A stretch of DNA of 64,000 nt from Paenibacillus alba (GTDB lineage Bacteria; Bacillota; Bacilli; Paenibacillales; NBRC-103111), in contig NZ_JABMKZ010000028.1 in assembly GCF_013204855.1 (NCBI RefSeq), positions 48,054-112,053 on the forward strand. The letters run 5' to 3'. Positions 52,962-60,992 of this stretch are shown here, piece after piece. How positions within the stretch are numbered: position 1 is the first letter of the stretch; each line of letters opens with the position of its first letter. The position numbers and the translations under genes were made by a program. The notes under the pieces were generated by a model. That model was given only the letters and a program-made list of their open reading frames with translations, did no database searches and was not told the origin of the DNA.

Positions 52962-53873
52962 ATGGACAAGATTGAGAGACTTATTTCTATCATCATGATC
53001 TTGCTGAGAAAAAATATCGTTTCAACAACAGAATTCACGCAATTATTTGATGTGTCCAAAAGAACTATTCTTCGCGATATGGAAACACTGAGCCTATCCA
53101 ACATCCCGATCTATTCTATCAATGGCGTTCATGGCGGCTACGGTATTATGGATGAATACAAGGTTGATAAACGTCTTTTAAGCAGCTCCGACTTAGAGAA
53201 TATATTAACTGCGCTCGGCGGATTGGAACAAATTCTAATTAGCGAAGAAGTTGACATTACGATCAAAAAAATAGAGGCAATGGTTAGCCCCTTATCTCTG
53301 AAAAGTTCAATTCAACTGTCATTTTATGGTTGGGAGGGTCGGTCTGAAATTCTTCACACTTTGAGGACATTTCAAGAATCCATACTAAAGAGAAGGTTAG
53401 TTTCATTTGATTATATAGATAAAAACGGCACCGCGACGAATAGAATTGTCGAGCCCTATCAGCTTCATTTTAGCGAAACGAGTTGGTATCTGAAGGGATT
53501 CTGTTTACATCGTATGAGCTATAGAACGTTCAAATTATCTCGGATCGATAAGCTTACTATGGATAACAAAACATTTAACCCTAGAGAATATTTAGTAGAA
53601 CAAGAACGCGAAGCAAGCTATCAACCGCAGCTAGTCGCTATCCATGCATTGATTTCCCCTAGCATCCAAGATCAATTCATTGAAAGGTATGGTCGAAAAA
53701 GTATCGAAAACTATAGTTCTGAATTTTTATTAGCAACAATTGATGTCCCTCACAACAGTACAGGATTTCAATTTCTAGCAAGCTTCGGCACAAATCTCAA
53801 AATCGTGGAGCCCCAAACATATGTTGAAGACTTTCGAAATTATTTAAAACAAATGATGGATAGCTATGCCTGA
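52962..53873 (+). CDS. WYL-domain transcriptional regulator (YafY-like)
   Basis: A 303-residue regulator with an N-terminal HTH_11 domain (RLISIIMILLRKNIVSTTEF, then DVSKRTILRDMETL), a middle linker and a WYL ligand-sensing domain (about 140-215, with RRLVSFDYIDKNG, VEPYQLHFSETSWYLKGFC and RTFKLSRIDKL). AGGGGGGG precedes the ATG. Its 3' end overlaps the convergent MFS gene by ten bases. It probably regulates the divergent VOC gene. Confidence 0.9.
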   Translation: MDKIERLISIIMILLRKNIVSTTEFTQLFDVSKRTILRDMETLSLSNIPIYSINGVHGGYGIMDEYKVDKRLLSSSDLENILTALGGLEQILISEEVDITIKKIEAMVSPLSLKSSIQLSFYGWEGRSEILHTLRTFQESILKRRLVSFDYIDKNGTATNRIVEPYQLHFSETSWYLKGFCLHRMSYRTFKLSRIDKLTMDNKTFNPREYLVEQEREASYQPQLVAIHALISPSIQDQFIERYGRKSIENYSSEFLLATIDVPHNSTGFQFLASFGTNLKIVEPQTYVEDFRNYLKQMMDSYA

Positions 53874-55387
53874 GAAGATCTAGATCCAAAAATCATATAA
53901 CTGATCACAGCCAAAACCCACACGCCGATGCCGCCATAGAGCATCACCAAGCCAAATCCGTGCACAAGAGCCGCGTGGACCACAGCTCCGGACGCATCCA
54001 GAGAGGACAGTTCTGGCAAGCCCTGCTTGAGAGATGCAAAGTTTCCGGCAGCTATTTTCCCGGCCAAAGCGCGCAATTGCGTTGTATCGAGAGTCTCTGG
54101 AAGGGCTCCCCTCAAATAAGACAGGACGCCTTCCTGCAAAATGAATCCCATCACGGCGATGTTGATGGCTAGACTGATCAATCTGGCACTCATGTCTATA
54201 CCGGAAGCCATGCCTGCGCGGGTAATCGGAACTGAGCCAGTAGTCGTGTTGGTCACAGGCGTGTTGGTCAAGCCCAGCCCGATGCCAGCCAACAGGGAAC
54301 CTGGGAGCATGGTCAGCCAGTTGGCGTGATCGCCTCCACTGCCATATTTCATCATAATGAAGCCCAGGCCGATGATAAAAAGACCCGATGGGATGACGAT
54401 ACGCGGCTGATAGCGCAGCGAAAGACGCTCAGCAAGTGGCGGGATCACCAGAGTAGGCAGCGCATAAGCCAAGAGAGACAGCCCGGCGGCTACAATGCCA
54501 TAACCAAGACCGCTCTGAAAATAAATCGGCAGATAGATCATGAATGGCCAGAAACTGAAATTCATGCCGATAGAGCCAAGGATCGCGCCGGAGAAATTGC
54601 GTATCTTGAATACGGAAAAATCGAACATCGGATGGGTGCTGAACCTTTCCACCAAAAGAAAAATAATGAAGCTTGCTGCCGCTGCACCAAGAATGCTGAT
54701 GGAGGCTATGCTGGTAAAGCCTAGTTCGGCTCCTTGCGTGATAAAGTAAGCCAGACCAAAGACCGCCAACGAAAGCGTGACAATACCGATAACGTCCAGC
54801 TTTTTCGCTTGGGGATCACTGGATTCCTCCACACCCCCAAAGACAAGGATCAACGTAAGGATGGTCAGCGGTACGTGGATCAGAAAAACCCAATGCCAAT
54901 TCAATGCAGCCACGATCATCCCCCCGATAATGGGCCCAAACCCGAGGCCAATCCCGAACACGATCCCCCATGTTCCAAAGGCTTTGCTGCGTTCCCGCCC
55001 TTCCTGAAACCGATGCGAAAGAATCGCTATCTGGCAAATCTGCATCGCACCAGCACCCACACCTTGAAGAAACCGACTGACGATTAGAACCGATGTGTTT
55101 TGCGCCAAACCACAAATCAAGGATGTAACGCCAAACAAAACGAGGCTGATAATAAAAATGCGCCTTCTCCCATAACGGTCAGCTAGGGACCCCACAGCCA
55201 TCAGAACCGTCGCACAGGCAATGGTGTAGGCATTCATAATCCATTGCATATCCTTGAGATTGCCATGCAATACCTTTTCCAGGGTTGGCAGTATGACTGG
55301 CACACTGGAAATTTCGAGACCGAACATTAGCGCGGACAAACATATCGCGGCCAATGCGATTATATTTTTGCTGGAATCTTTACTCAT
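53864..55387 (-). CDS. MFS drug exporter (DHA2, 14-TM)
   Basis: A 507-residue, 14-helix major-facilitator transporter of the EmrB/QacA type: SSVPVILPTLEKVL in TM1, motif A GSLADRYGRRRIF and motif C-like GIGLGFGPIIGGMI. It exports drugs or metabolites with proton antiport. It is divergent from the Lrp/AsnC regulator, a likely controller, and convergent with the WYL gene, overlapping its 3' end. Confidence 0.92.
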   Translation of the reverse strand: MSKDSSKNIIALAAICLSALMFGLEISSVPVILPTLEKVLHGNLKDMQWIMNAYTIACATVLMAVGSLADRYGRRRIFIISLVLFGVTSLICGLAQNTSVLIVSRFLQGVGAGAMQICQIAILSHRFQEGRERSKAFGTWGIVFGIGLGFGPIIGGMIVAALNWHWVFLIHVPLTILTLILVFGGVEESSDPQAKKLDVIGIVTLSLAVFGLAYFITQGAELGFTSIASISILGAAAASFIIFLLVERFSTHPMFDFSVFKIRNFSGAILGSIGMNFSFWPFMIYLPIYFQSGLGYGIVAAGLSLLAYALPTLVIPPLAERLSLRYQPRIVIPSGLFIIGLGFIMMKYGSGGDHANWLTMLPGSLLAGIGLGLTNTPVTNTTTGSVPITRAGMASGIDMSARLISLAINIAVMGFILQEGVLSYLRGALPETLDTTQLRALAGKIAAGNFASLKQGLPELSSLDASGAVVHAALVHGFGLVMLYGGIGVWVLAVISYMIFGSRSSQA

Positions 55388-55560
55388 TGCTTGCCAATCC
55401 TCTCTGACTTCTCATGTGTGAATCGCCTTATTCATGTGAGTTTTATTATATAATTTAAATCGTTCATTTTACATAACACATCAAATCAAATATGATGATT
55501 ATACAGATAAATCAAAGTTATTTTATTCAAATACCTTAAATTTAAAGGAGCACACTCAAA

Positions 55561-56013
55561 GTGGATCATATAGACAAACAAATCCTCTTCTATCTTCAGA
55601 ACCAGGCAAGGATTTCAATGACTGAACTGGGTAAAAGCGTGGGGTTGTCCCAACCTGCTGTAACGGAACGAGTTAAGCGAATGGAAGAAAAGGGAGTAAT
55701 CGAAGAATATCGAACCGTCATTTCTCCTGAAAAAATTGGAAAGCATGCGGCCGCCTATATGTTGTTTCGGACTAGGGACTGCTTGGCATTTCTTGATTTT
55801 GTCCATGCCTCTCCCCAAGTTGCCGAGTGCCACCGCATAAGCGGAGAACACAGTTATTTATTGAAAGTAGTGACGGAATCTACACGCACGCTCGAAGAGT
55901 TTAGCAATCAGTGCGATAAATATGGAACCTATACAGTCCTGATTGTCATGTCTTCACCGATTGATCATAGTCTTCTAATTCATTCTCTCAAAGAAGCAAA
56001 TGGATTTGACTAA
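55561..56013 (+). CDS. Lrp/AsnC-family regulator
   Basis: A 150-residue regulator: an N-terminal AsnC-type helix-turn-helix (MDHIDKQILFYLQNQARISM, LGKSVGLSQPAVTERVKRME) and a C-terminal RAM/AsnC ligand domain (about 65-145). It starts with GTG, preceded by AAAGGAG. Divergent from the MFS exporter, which it probably controls in response to an amino acid or related ligand. Confidence 0.92.
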   Translation: MDHIDKQILFYLQNQARISMTELGKSVGLSQPAVTERVKRMEEKGVIEEYRTVISPEKIGKHAAAYMLFRTRDCLAFLDFVHASPQVAECHRISGEHSYLLKVVTESTRTLEEFSNQCDKYGTYTVLIVMSSPIDHSLLIHSLKEANGFD

Positions 56014-56149
56014 TGCCAATGATTACACCCGACCCAATATGCAAATACCCCTTACCTAGCTTTGCATTAGGAAAACTTTCCCCAACATTCCCTTTTTTCA
56101 TTAATGGGTCTGGACATTCTACATCCCCTTCCCTCGGAAAACAAAAAAA

Positions 56150-56164
56150 TCACCCAATGGGTGC
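56150..56164 (-). terminator. Rho-independent terminator
   Basis: GCACCC/GGGTG hairpin followed on the minus strand by a seven-T run ends the 56194-56775 gene. Confidence 0.7.
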
Positions 56165-56193
56165 TCTAAATTCAACTTGTGTTGTAACTCAAA

Positions 56194-56775
56194 TTATTTG
56201 AGATTGAACTGATCTAACAAATTATTTTTAAACTTCTCAATCTTAATCTTGTCGTCAACATTAATTTTCTCTTGGATGTCCGTCCTATCAATATTGTATT
56301 TCCCTTCATTGATTCCAGATATCACAAACAAATCGGGGTAAGTTACATCAGGTTTTAATACTAGTATGTATTTTGAATTTTGTTTCATCAGTTTATATCC
56401 ATTGATTGAAAATTCCGTTTTCCCTGGCTTAATGCCTTTATCTATTACATACACAGGCTCAGCTACTTTAATAATATCTCCATTATTAAAATCTGACTTT
56501 AATTTATTTGCATGAACGTTTTGTATTTTAAAACTGGTAATTGTGAAAGACTCTTGTACAAAATTATCTTTATCGAAGGTAACATGATTCTCTTGCTTTA
56601 AAGGTACACCAGAAACAATGAGTTTGGAAGATTCCTCTAATTCATTCAAGGTACTATAACTAACTTGACTTGCATCTAGTGTAGCAGTTCTTGTTTTACC
56701 ATCTGCATAACTGTACCAACCAGCACCTATAATTAGAGCACCTAAAATAATTGTTATGTTTTTTTTATATTTCAT
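56194..56775 (-). CDS. exported hypothetical protein
   Basis: A 193-residue protein with an N-terminal signal anchor (about 6-24), followed by a beta-rich soluble domain (ASQVSYSTLNELEESSKLIV to the end). Not recognised. It lies 15 bases after the metalloprotease-like frame on the same strand, so the two were probably one operon. Perhaps a partner or inhibitor of that protease. Confidence 0.6.
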   Translation of the reverse strand: MKYKKNITIILGALIIGAGWYSYADGKTRTATLDASQVSYSTLNELEESSKLIVSGVPLKQENHVTFDKDNFVQESFTITSFKIQNVHANKLKSDFNNGDIIKVAEPVYVIDKGIKPGKTEFSINGYKLMKQNSKYILVLKPDVTYPDLFVISGINEGKYNIDRTDIQEKINVDDKIKIEKFKNNLLDQFNLK

Positions 56776-56790
56776 GTTTGAACTCCCTTT

Positions 56791-57207
56791 CTAGTTTCCC
56801 CATTTTTCTTTAATGTGTGATATATCAGTGGCCTGTGGAGCCCCAAAAGTCGATGTTACTGCTGTTTTCATAATCGAATTCCCTGAATTATTGTTGTGTT
56901 GAAGGCTAAGCACATGCCCAAATTCATGTATAAGAATATCTTTCTTCACGTTAGCATCAGTAACGTAAGACATGTTTGTATTGTCAATTCTTAGCCTTGT
57001 TCGATCTCTAGCATCATCCGCAGCCACTGCTGTATAACCGAATAAACCATACGTATAATAATCACACACAGCGTTAACATCTAAACTAGGAATACTCACT
57101 CCAGCATACGCAGCAACACCAAAGTAAGCGGGGGGATTAGAAACTTCCGATATATTAACTTTTGTGGTTATATTGTTCCAAGCGATAGAGCCATTTTGAG
57201 GGCACAA
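56791..57207 (-). pseudogene. 5'-truncated zinc metalloprotease (matrixin/M10-like)
   Basis: A 138-residue frame with the zinc-binding motif HEFGHVLSLQH followed by the Met-turn-like NSIM, as in small secreted matrixin-type proteases. The catalytic part seems intact, but the only start is a TTG without a ribosome binding site. No signal peptide remains, and homology-like sequence (LDGSIACA) continues upstream in another frame for a few codons and then stops near 57240. The 5' end was probably lost by deletion or rearrangement. Confidence 0.65.
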
Positions 57208-57297
57208 GCAATAGAACCGTCCAGTATAGTGTGATAAACGGGTAAATCACATCAAACCCATCCGTTTAAAAGGGAACAAACGGTTAACAATGATGGA

Positions 57298-57600
57298 ATG
57301 TATGTTTCGTATTCATTGGACGAAGGAAAATTTAAGATAACTGCCTCTCTCTCTTCTGGCAATCCTTTAGCTCCTATTGCAAAGATTGATTATAACATCA
57401 AAATAGACATTGATCCTGATAAAAAAACGTATAGCTATGAAGGAACTACTGACGGGTTTCCTGCTTATGAAGGTTACATAAGGCGAAAAAATAGTGAATA
57501 TAAAAGAATGTTTAATATATCGCCGCTGTCGCCCACAGGTGCTGAATATCTTGTTGACGGCTATGGCGACATGAAAATACGAGGCGATGGTCCTTTTTGA
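57298..57600 (+). pseudogene. 5'-truncated secreted-protein C-terminus
   Basis: A 100-residue frame with no ribosome binding site; the frame stays open upstream to a stop at 57235. The sequence IKIDIDPDKKTYSYEGTTDGFPAYEGYIRR suggests the beta-sandwich C-terminus of a larger DUF3238-like extracellular protein, from weak recall. It begins almost where the truncated protease on the other strand begins. The downstream gene follows in 15 bases. Confidence 0.5.
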
Positions 57601-57615
57601 TAAGGGGGTTACTGA

Positions 57616-57981
57616 TTGAAGAAAAGTTTGATATTCATTATTATCCTAGTGCTTGCTCTTATTTCCTACAAAGTGTTCACTGATAAAAAAGTTAACTGGC
57701 ATGAAACCCTTGAAGGAAACAAGTATGAAGTTACGTTCTCGTATTTTAATGGTAAAAAAGAAATCCCTATATCGGTCGAAAAGGGACAATTGTTAGTGTT
57801 TAATAATATATGGGATTTTGAACACGGCACATTAGGACTATCTATTTTTGATCCACGTGGTGAATCATTGGAAACTAAAGATAAACAAATAAAAGCAGAT
57901 AGAAGCGGAATATATACTGTTGTTTTATATGGGCAGAAATTGGAAAATGGTCATTTGAAATTTAGTTGGGAAATTAAATAA
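57616..57981 (+). CDS. membrane-anchored hypothetical protein
   Basis: A 121-residue protein starting with TTG (AAGGGGG upstream), with one N-terminal transmembrane helix (about 4-20) and an extracellular beta-rich domain with EVTFSYFNGKKEIPISVEKG and SGIYTVVLYG, resembling a small jelly-roll. Not recognised. It follows the truncated frame and is ended by a strong hairpin. Confidence 0.6.
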   Translation: MKKSLIFIIILVLALISYKVFTDKKVNWHETLEGNKYEVTFSYFNGKKEIPISVEKGQLLVFNNIWDFEHGTLGLSIFDPRGESLETKDKQIKADRSGIYTVVLYGQKLENGHLKFSWEIK

Positions 57982-58090
57982 CAGAACATAGTTTTATCAA
58001 TGTATGGCTAATAAACATAACTTGCCATCCCATCCCATCAGAGTTAACTTACAAACACTATATTTTTACACAATCCTCCAAATAACACTG

Positions 58091-58124
58091 AAAAGGGGAC
58101 GTGCATAAGCGCACGTCCCCTTTT
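58091..58124. terminator. strong bidirectional hairpin
   Basis: A perfect 14-bp stem (58091-58104 with 58111-58124; AAAAGGGGACGTGC) and a six-base loop. Beyond it, up to 58348, no intact gene is seen; a minus-strand fragment at 58135-58218 looks vaguely coding but is not identifiable. Confidence 0.7.
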
Positions 58125-58348
58125 CGTCCCCAACTACCCCTTCATTATTTTCTGCACTTCCAATTCGCGGTCAAACAATACTTCTAACAATGGTCCGTTA
58201 TCTGAGGCAATCTCAATCCCTCATTAGTTTCAATGTTCGGTATTTACTCTAATAAGTAATTATTCTCCAAGTCATATTTTGTCTGGCCCTTGTTTGCTCC
58301 CTGCCTCATAAACGGGGTGCAGTCCTTGAATACGTTGGTTTTTTTCCA

Positions 58349-58374
58349 TGTAACCTTTTAGCTGCCTACCCGAT
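58349..58374 (+). promoter_or_regulatory. ECF-type promoter of the sigma/anti-sigma operon
   Basis: TGTAAC (58349-58354), 16 bases and CGAT (58371-58374) closely resemble the Bacillus ECF consensus TGAAAC-N16-CGTA. It lies 62 bases before the sigma gene, as expected for autoregulation. Confidence 0.6.
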
Positions 58375-58435
58375 CTAATATATAAGTAACGTTACGAACA
58401 TTCTAATACTTCTAGTCAAGAAAGCAGGTGAACCC

Positions 58436-58963
58436 TTGCATACAGATCCTATTGTCGTCAAAGCCAAAGCTGGGGACCCTGAAGCATTCATGCAGTTGAT
58501 GCAAGAGCTAGAGTTACCTTTATATAGAACTGCGAGGTCCATCGTCAACAAAGACGAAGATTGTGCAGATGCCCTGCAGGAGACGATGCTTAAAGCCTTT
58601 AAATCCATCCATACCCTCAGAGAGCCCGCTTTTTTCAAAACGTGGATCTTTCGGATTCTGATTAATGAATGCAACAAAATGGTCAAAAGCAGCTCAAGAG
58701 CCCTCCCATACGGAGAGCTTCCTGACGTCACTTCCACTTCCAAGGATTATGAGAAAATCGAATTATGGGATGCCGTTCAACATCTTGAGGAGAACCTGCG
58801 GATTGTCATTCTCCTTCATTACCTACAGGACATGCCGATCAGTCAAATTTCTGACATTCTCGAAATTTCTACGGTAGCTGTGAAGACCCGGCTGCATCGC
58901 GCCCGCAAAAAGCTAAAGCATTCATCTCAAATCAATCAAGAAAAGGGAGTTGCGACATCGTGA
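58436..58963 (+). CDS. ECF sigma factor
   Basis: A 175-residue group 4 sigma factor: region 2 (EDCADALQETMLKAFKSIHT, then FKTWIFRILINECNK) and region 4 (LEENLRIVILLHYLQDMPIS, ISDILEISTVAVKTRLHRAR). The start is TTG with AGGTG upstream. It overlaps the anti-sigma gene by four bases (GTGA), so the two are coupled. It probably responds to envelope stress. Confidence 0.92.
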   Translation: MHTDPIVVKAKAGDPEAFMQLMQELELPLYRTARSIVNKDEDCADALQETMLKAFKSIHTLREPAFFKTWIFRILINECNKMVKSSSRALPYGELPDVTSTSKDYEKIELWDAVQHLEENLRIVILLHYLQDMPISQISDILEISTVAVKTRLHRARKKLKHSSQINQEKGVATS

Positions 58964-60114
58964 ACACGAAGTTAGAAGAACAATTAAAGAACTGCCAAAG
59001 CCTACTTCCCGATCAGTTATCGGATATTGCCCGCTCCAAGCTGAATGAGACTTACCAAATCATCAGAGAAACCGATAATACCATTTCCCCCATTCAGAGA
59101 AAGACAAATGTATCAAGAACTTTTAATAAATGGTGGGTTTCCACTGTAGCCGCTGCAATCCTTGGAGTTACACTCATTGCTTCCGGCTTTGTATCGCCCG
59201 TAATGGCAGTTGCACTCAAGCAAATTCCAGTGCTGGGGCAAATCTATTCATTATGGGGCGAAAAAAACTTAGATCCTGGTCTTCAACAAGCCGAGGATTT
59301 CATCACAAACGTAAACCAAAGCGTAACCCATGGCAAGGTGACTATGAATGTTCCAACCTTGTTATTTGACGGGACCCGAATTCTTATGAACGTAACCACT
59401 CCTGGAAATCGTCTGGCTTCGGAGCCCAATTCGCCGCCTTCTGATGCCAATAAAGGGGCGGTGGATACGTTAGAGGTCCTCTATAAAGATCAACCTCTGA
59501 GCTGGGATTACGAATTCATGGACGGTGAGACTGCTTCCAGCCTAATGGTTCAGGTTACCAGAACTACTAGCATAAACCAGACTGTTCAGTTCCCTGATCA
59601 GTTTGACTTGACTGTAAATGTAACGTTAAAGGGTTACGATGTCCCGTTCCAATTCGTTCTGCCTATTACCAAATCAACGCCCGTTACCGTTTTAACTTCA
59701 AAGGAGACCAAGCATCACGATAACATTAACTTGCAGATCAGCAAGCTGGAAATCACTCCAATCACAACACAGGTATCCGTTGAGTACAAAACCAAACCCG
59801 GCCAGAGCATAGAAGAAATGCTCGCTTCTATCCCTTCGAAATACAAGGGTGCTGACGGGGGCGTCATCGCTCTTCAGTATGACATTGTGGATGAACATGG
59901 CGTTCAACTGAAGCCTATCGGTGCTCACCCCCTTAGCGAATCTTATACTATTCGCTTTGAACCCTTCAAGACTCTACCGCGTACCGTAACCATCAAACCG
60001 TACTTAGTCGTATCCGAAGGTCAAGCCCCAGCTGGGGTTATAGGACGGTGGGAAGACAACAATATGGTCAAGAAATACATCCCTGAGCTAGAGACTGTAC
60101 TTTCCGTGCAATAG
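58960..60114 (+). CDS. DUF4179 anti-sigma factor
   Basis: A 384-residue membrane protein: a cytoplasmic N-terminal region (about 1-50) that would bind the sigma factor, one transmembrane helix (about 52-75, WWVSTVAAAILGVTLIASGF), and a large extracellular beta-rich sensor domain with the DUF4179 pattern (VPVLGQIYS-like IPVLGQIYSLWG, then repeated Thr-rich strands). It starts with GTG overlapping the sigma gene. It keeps the sigma factor inactive until an envelope signal. Confidence 0.88.
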   Translation: MNTKLEEQLKNCQSLLPDQLSDIARSKLNETYQIIRETDNTISPIQRKTNVSRTFNKWWVSTVAAAILGVTLIASGFVSPVMAVALKQIPVLGQIYSLWGEKNLDPGLQQAEDFITNVNQSVTHGKVTMNVPTLLFDGTRILMNVTTPGNRLASEPNSPPSDANKGAVDTLEVLYKDQPLSWDYEFMDGETASSLMVQVTRTTSINQTVQFPDQFDLTVNVTLKGYDVPFQFVLPITKSTPVTVLTSKETKHHDNINLQISKLEITPITTQVSVEYKTKPGQSIEEMLASIPSKYKGADGGVIALQYDIVDEHGVQLKPIGAHPLSESYTIRFEPFKTLPRTVTIKPYLVVSEGQAPAGVIGRWEDNNMVKKYIPELETVLSVQ

Positions 60115-60141
60115 TTCAGCTGTAAAAGGAAACCTACTAAA

Positions 60142-60170
60142 GGCGGAGCCATAATTGGCTTCGTCTTTTT
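60142..60170 (+). terminator. Rho-independent terminator
   Basis: A 9-bp stem with two wobble pairs (60142-60150 with 60157-60165) followed by TTTTT ends the sigma operon. Confidence 0.7.
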
Positions 60171-60186
60171 ATTTAAATGACTTTAA

Positions 60187-60435
60187 CAAAATGAATGGCG
60201 TACTCAGAATACGCTCGTTCGAAATGAGAATACTTTGCTTACTGAATGTAAGACTGAATGGTTAAAGCATGTTAATAGAGAAAGAGACCTGGACAATAAC
60301 ATCCAAGTCTTTGAAAAACAAGTAAAGAAATTAGTACATCTCGATATTAAAGATGAGCGGATACTCTAGCAAATCATCATAAAGCTCATTCAGAAGATTG
60401 AAGTTCTTGATGATGGAAACATAAAGATACATTAA
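60187..60435 (+). pseudogene. C-terminal remnant of a large serine recombinase
   Basis: An open stretch encodes NTLLTECKTEWLKHVNRERD, LDNNIQVFEKQVKKLVHLDI, KDERIL, an internal TAG stop (60367-60369), then QIIIKLIQKIEVLDDGNIKI followed by H and a stop. This is the coiled-coil and tail found at the C-terminus of resolvase/recombinase-family proteins. The catalytic N-terminus and DNA-binding domains are gone. The next 400 bases (to 60848) hold no gene I can support. Confidence 0.7.
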
Positions 60436-60848
60436 AATATTACTCATCTATTTCCTTTACAGGGGGTTTAGGGATTTAATCCTGCCCCTTCCATTTTAGC
60501 AGCACTGTACACTCCACAGTGTCGTATGCGGGAACATAGGCTACTTGGTTCCGCTTTTTCGCGGCATTCTAAAGCCTTGATTTATAAGGGTTTTCTCCTA
60601 TGACTTATGGTTCTACTCGATTCCCGTTGACCTGAAAATAACCCCTTTCGTCCCCAGTATATTACATCATGCCGCCCATGAGACAAGTACGTTTTCATGT
60701 ATTTTTTGAGTCCTTTCTTGTGTGTACAATCCGATTTCTTCAGAAATCAGTCCTATATATCCAAGTGAATACGATGTATGCGTAGAGTTCGTAGACATGT
60801 TGTGGGCAAGGAATTATTCAGGGTATCCGTATGCGGGAAGCAATCCCG

Positions 60849-60956
60849 TTACGCGGCAGTAGCAATCTCATAAGGAGTTTTAATATTTCCATCTCCTCCG
60901 GCGAACCCATAACCGCCAAGATTAGGATCCCTATTAAAACTTCTTTTCTTTCTCAT
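60849..60956 (-). CDS. 35-residue frame, start of a GLUG-like surface protein or small peptide
   Basis: GGAGG lies six bases before the ATG of a 35-residue frame whose end reads GGDGNIKTPYEIATAA. That pattern is usual near the N-terminus of large GLUG-motif surface proteins (...PYEIATAAQL). It is located 36 bases after the SLH gene, so it may be a cotranscribed gene cut short after 35 codons. It lacks a signal peptide. Confidence 0.4.
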   Translation of the reverse strand: MRKKRSFNRDPNLGGYGFAGGDGNIKTPYEIATAA

Positions 60957-60992
60957 TTCATATCCTCCGATTTTTATCTTACTATTTAAGAT

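Noticed and set aside
56013..56201. 62-codon plus-strand frame right after the Lrp/AsnC gene
   Set aside because: No ribosome binding site, unlike a protein in composition, and runs through the terminator of the convergent gene. The minus strand here gives a faintly protein-like stretch but no start.
58135..58218. Minus-strand fragment that reads like a short protein C-terminus
   Set aside because: Only about 28 codons, no start, bounded by a stop, and no family recognised.
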